DNA of 6,178 nucleotides from Candidatus Colwelliibacteriota bacterium (GTDB taxonomy: Bacteria > Patescibacteriota > Minisyncoccia > UBA6257 > Colwellbacteraceae). Location of the stretch: positions 1 to 6,178 of the forward strand of contig JAQTRD010000028.1 in the NCBI GenBank assembly GCA_028711965.1, written 5' to 3'. This document shows positions 5,395 to 6,178 of this stretch, one piece after another. The translations under genes were made by a program, and so were the position numbers. Numbering within the stretch: position 1 is the stretch's first letter; each line of letters starts with the position of its first letter. The notes beneath the pieces were generated by a model that worked only from the letters and a program-made list of their open reading frames with translations, did no database searches and was not told the DNA's origin.

Positions 5395-5901
5395 ATGAAA
5401 GAAAAATTGGTTTTACACATATGTTGCGCCGTTTGCGGATCCGAAATTGCCGATTTTTTGAGTCGTGGATACGAGATAATCCTCTTTTTCTCTAATTCAA
5501 ATATTTATGACCGCGAGGAATATGAAAAGAGAAAAAACTCGGCCAAGAAACTAGCCGATCGTTTCAAAATCCGTTTTTTTGAGGACGAATATGACAGGAG
5601 AGGATGGAAAGAAAGAACAGCAGGTATGGAGACCGAACCGGAAGGAGGATCAAGATGCACGGCCTGTTTCGAATATAGGTTGCGTCGCGCAGCCGACTTT
5701 GCCCGCAAAGAAGGGATTGGAGTGATAACCACGACCCTTTCGGCAAGCCCTTATAAGGATGAAAAATTAATAATGAAAATCGGTAATGTTGTTGCAAGAG
5801 ACAACAACCTTATCTTTTTAGATCCGCTTAAGGGCAGAGATAAGGAAGAAGCATGGAAAGAAGCACATTCCATATCCAAAAAAGAGGGTTACTACCGGTA
5901 A
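5395..5901 (+). CDS. queH: Epoxyqueuosine reductase QueH (DUF208 family), cut short by an in-frame TAA
   Basis: QueH carries out the last step of queuosine synthesis, reducing epoxyqueuosine in the anticodon of tRNAs for Asp, Asn, His and Tyr with iron-sulfur chemistry. The frame gives 168 residues. The family's start is clear: VLHICCAVCG with Cys10, Cys11 and Cys14. SRCTACFEYRL carries Cys88 and Cys91, and ITTTLSASPYKDEKLI (111-126) is a strongly conserved block. The protein stops after KKEGYYR, where the family continues with Gln and then a Tyr-Cys-Gly-Cys motif. That missing motif lies directly after the stop in the same frame (separate entry). As read, the protein lacks two conserved cysteines thought to be metal ligands and should be impaired or inactive unless the stop is read through. 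Its promoter overlaps that of the divergent small gene. Family assignment is strong; functional state is uncertain. Confidence 0.9.
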   Translation: MKEKLVLHICCAVCGSEIADFLSRGYEIILFFSNSNIYDREEYEKRKNSAKKLADRFKIRFFEDEYDRRGWKERTAGMETEPEGGSRCTACFEYRLRRAADFARKEGIGVITTTLSASPYKDEKLIMKIGNVVARDNNLIFLDPLKGRDKEEAWKEAHSISKKEGYYR

Positions 5902-5949
5902 AAATATTGCGGCTGCGAATATTCGATAAGAAAAACCGAAGAGTCTTAA
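5902..5949 (+). pseudogene. Detached in-frame C-terminus of queH after the TAA
   Basis: Reading on in the queH frame past the TAA at 5899-5901 gives KYCGCEYSIRKTEES and then a second TAA at 5947-5949. With Gln in place of the first stop, the end reads YYRQKYCGCEYS, the family's signature C-terminus, and the protein would be 184 residues, a normal length. The perfect preservation of these codons means the stop is very recent, wrong, or tolerated. The reading is direct; the missing Gln (CAA to TAA) is inferred from family knowledge. Confidence 0.85.
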
Positions 5950-6018
5950 ATCGCGTATAATCGTTCGGAGATAAAAAGACCTCTGTTTTACAAGATGAAC
6001 CTAACATTCTCCACGCTT

Positions 6019-6178
6019 CTATATTTTTTTAAGAGTGATATGCACTATCTCCGGATTAGACATAAAACGTATTGGCAAGACGGATGTGCCCACTCCTGTT
6101 GAAACAATCATTTTTGCGCCGTTCTCACTTACAATTCCCTTGCGGTGCTTTGTACTGAATCCGTTATTTAGACCCAGA
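6019..6178 (-). CDS. Metallophosphoesterase C-terminus (calcineurin-like, YkuE/YaeI type; N-terminus off the right edge)
   Basis: The minus frame is open from the right edge (first full codon at 6177) to a TAG and gives the last 52 residues of a protein. The segment MIVSTGVGTSVLPIRF (23-38) followed by NPEIVHITL (41-49) is the typical end of calcineurin-like phosphoesterases of the YkuE/YaeI group, where a conserved Gly-x-Gly-Thr-Ser, Pro-x-Arg and Pro-Glu-Ile close the fold. The metal-binding Asp, His and Asn residues would be in the missing part. These proteins hydrolyse phosphodiesters or phosphomonoesters with a two-metal site, some on lipid A precursors, and the substrate here is unknown. 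It converges with queH; the gap (5950-6018) holds no recognisable gene or clear terminator. Confidence 0.8.
   Translation of the reverse strand, partial: LGLNNGFSTKHRKGIVSENGAKMIVSTGVGTSVLPIRFMSNPEIVHITLKKI

Noticed and set aside
5395..5949. Reassignment of TAA to glutamine as the explanation of the queH stop
   Set aside because: nrdD, obg and the small membrane gene all end at TAA where their proteins should end, and no such reassignment is known to me in bacteria.
5956..5961. Perfect TATAAT on the plus strand downstream of queH, followed by an ATG at 5995 that opens a 35-codon frame
   Set aside because: The box is 33 bases from the ATG, with no good -35 or Shine-Dalgarno, and the frame is antisense to the metallophosphoesterase end. 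It is probably a chance match in AT-rich DNA.
1..6178. A defence system, mobile element, CRISPR array or biosynthetic cluster
   Set aside because: All sizeable genes belong to housekeeping or transport families; no integrase, transposase, spacer-repeat pattern or att-like pair was seen.

Overview
The window reads as a stretch of ordinary chromosome from a small-genome anaerobic bacterium, most likely a member of the Candidate Phyla Radiation (Patescibacteria, Parcubacteria-like). This placement is an inference. It rests on a class III (oxygen-sensitive) ribonucleotide reductase with its radical-SAM activase, an Obg GTPase that lacks the C-terminal OCT domain, short intergenic gaps, few Shine-Dalgarno sequences and several genes whose -10 box lies only 6-9 bases before the ATG. 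TGA, TAA and TAG all serve as stops here, so the TGA=Gly code of Gracilibacteria/Absconditabacteria does not apply.

Layout, left to right. 1-492 (minus): N-terminal 164 residues of a ZnuA/TroA-type zinc/manganese-binding lipoprotein-like protein, running off the left edge. 493-609: its extended -10 promoter and a GC-rich inverted repeat. 610-1299 (minus): nrdG, the activase. 1300-1424: a gap with an 11-bp inverted repeat, a UUCG-loop hairpin and flanking direct repeats. 1425-3491 (minus): nrdD, the glycyl-radical reductase. 3492-3641: nrdD leader, a perfect DnaA-box 9-mer and a 12-bp sequence also found upstream of nrdG. 3642-4100 (minus): a small protein resembling the host-attachment/baeRF (eRF1-like) family. 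It is divergent from 4205-5176 (plus): obg. 5189-5365 (minus): a previously easy-to-miss 58-residue membrane protein, divergent from 5395-5901 (plus): a QueH-type epoxyqueuosine reductase. 6019-6178 (minus): the C-terminus of a calcineurin-like metallophosphoesterase running off the right edge.

The most striking observation is in queH. The frame stops at a TAA (5899-5901) exactly where the family has a conserved Gln, and the family's signature C-terminus (Lys-Tyr-Cys-Gly-Cys-Glu-Tyr-Ser) continues in the same frame for 15 codons to a second stop. A single C-to-T change therefore separates this gene from an intact queH. It is a fresh nonsense mutation, a population variant or base-call error, or readthrough.

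Functionally, nrdD and nrdG make deoxynucleotides without oxygen, with nrdD first in transcription order. obg, the baeRF-like gene and queH all touch ribosome assembly or translation, but they sit under separate promoters and form no evident operon. I saw no mobile element, CRISPR array, rRNA or tRNA.
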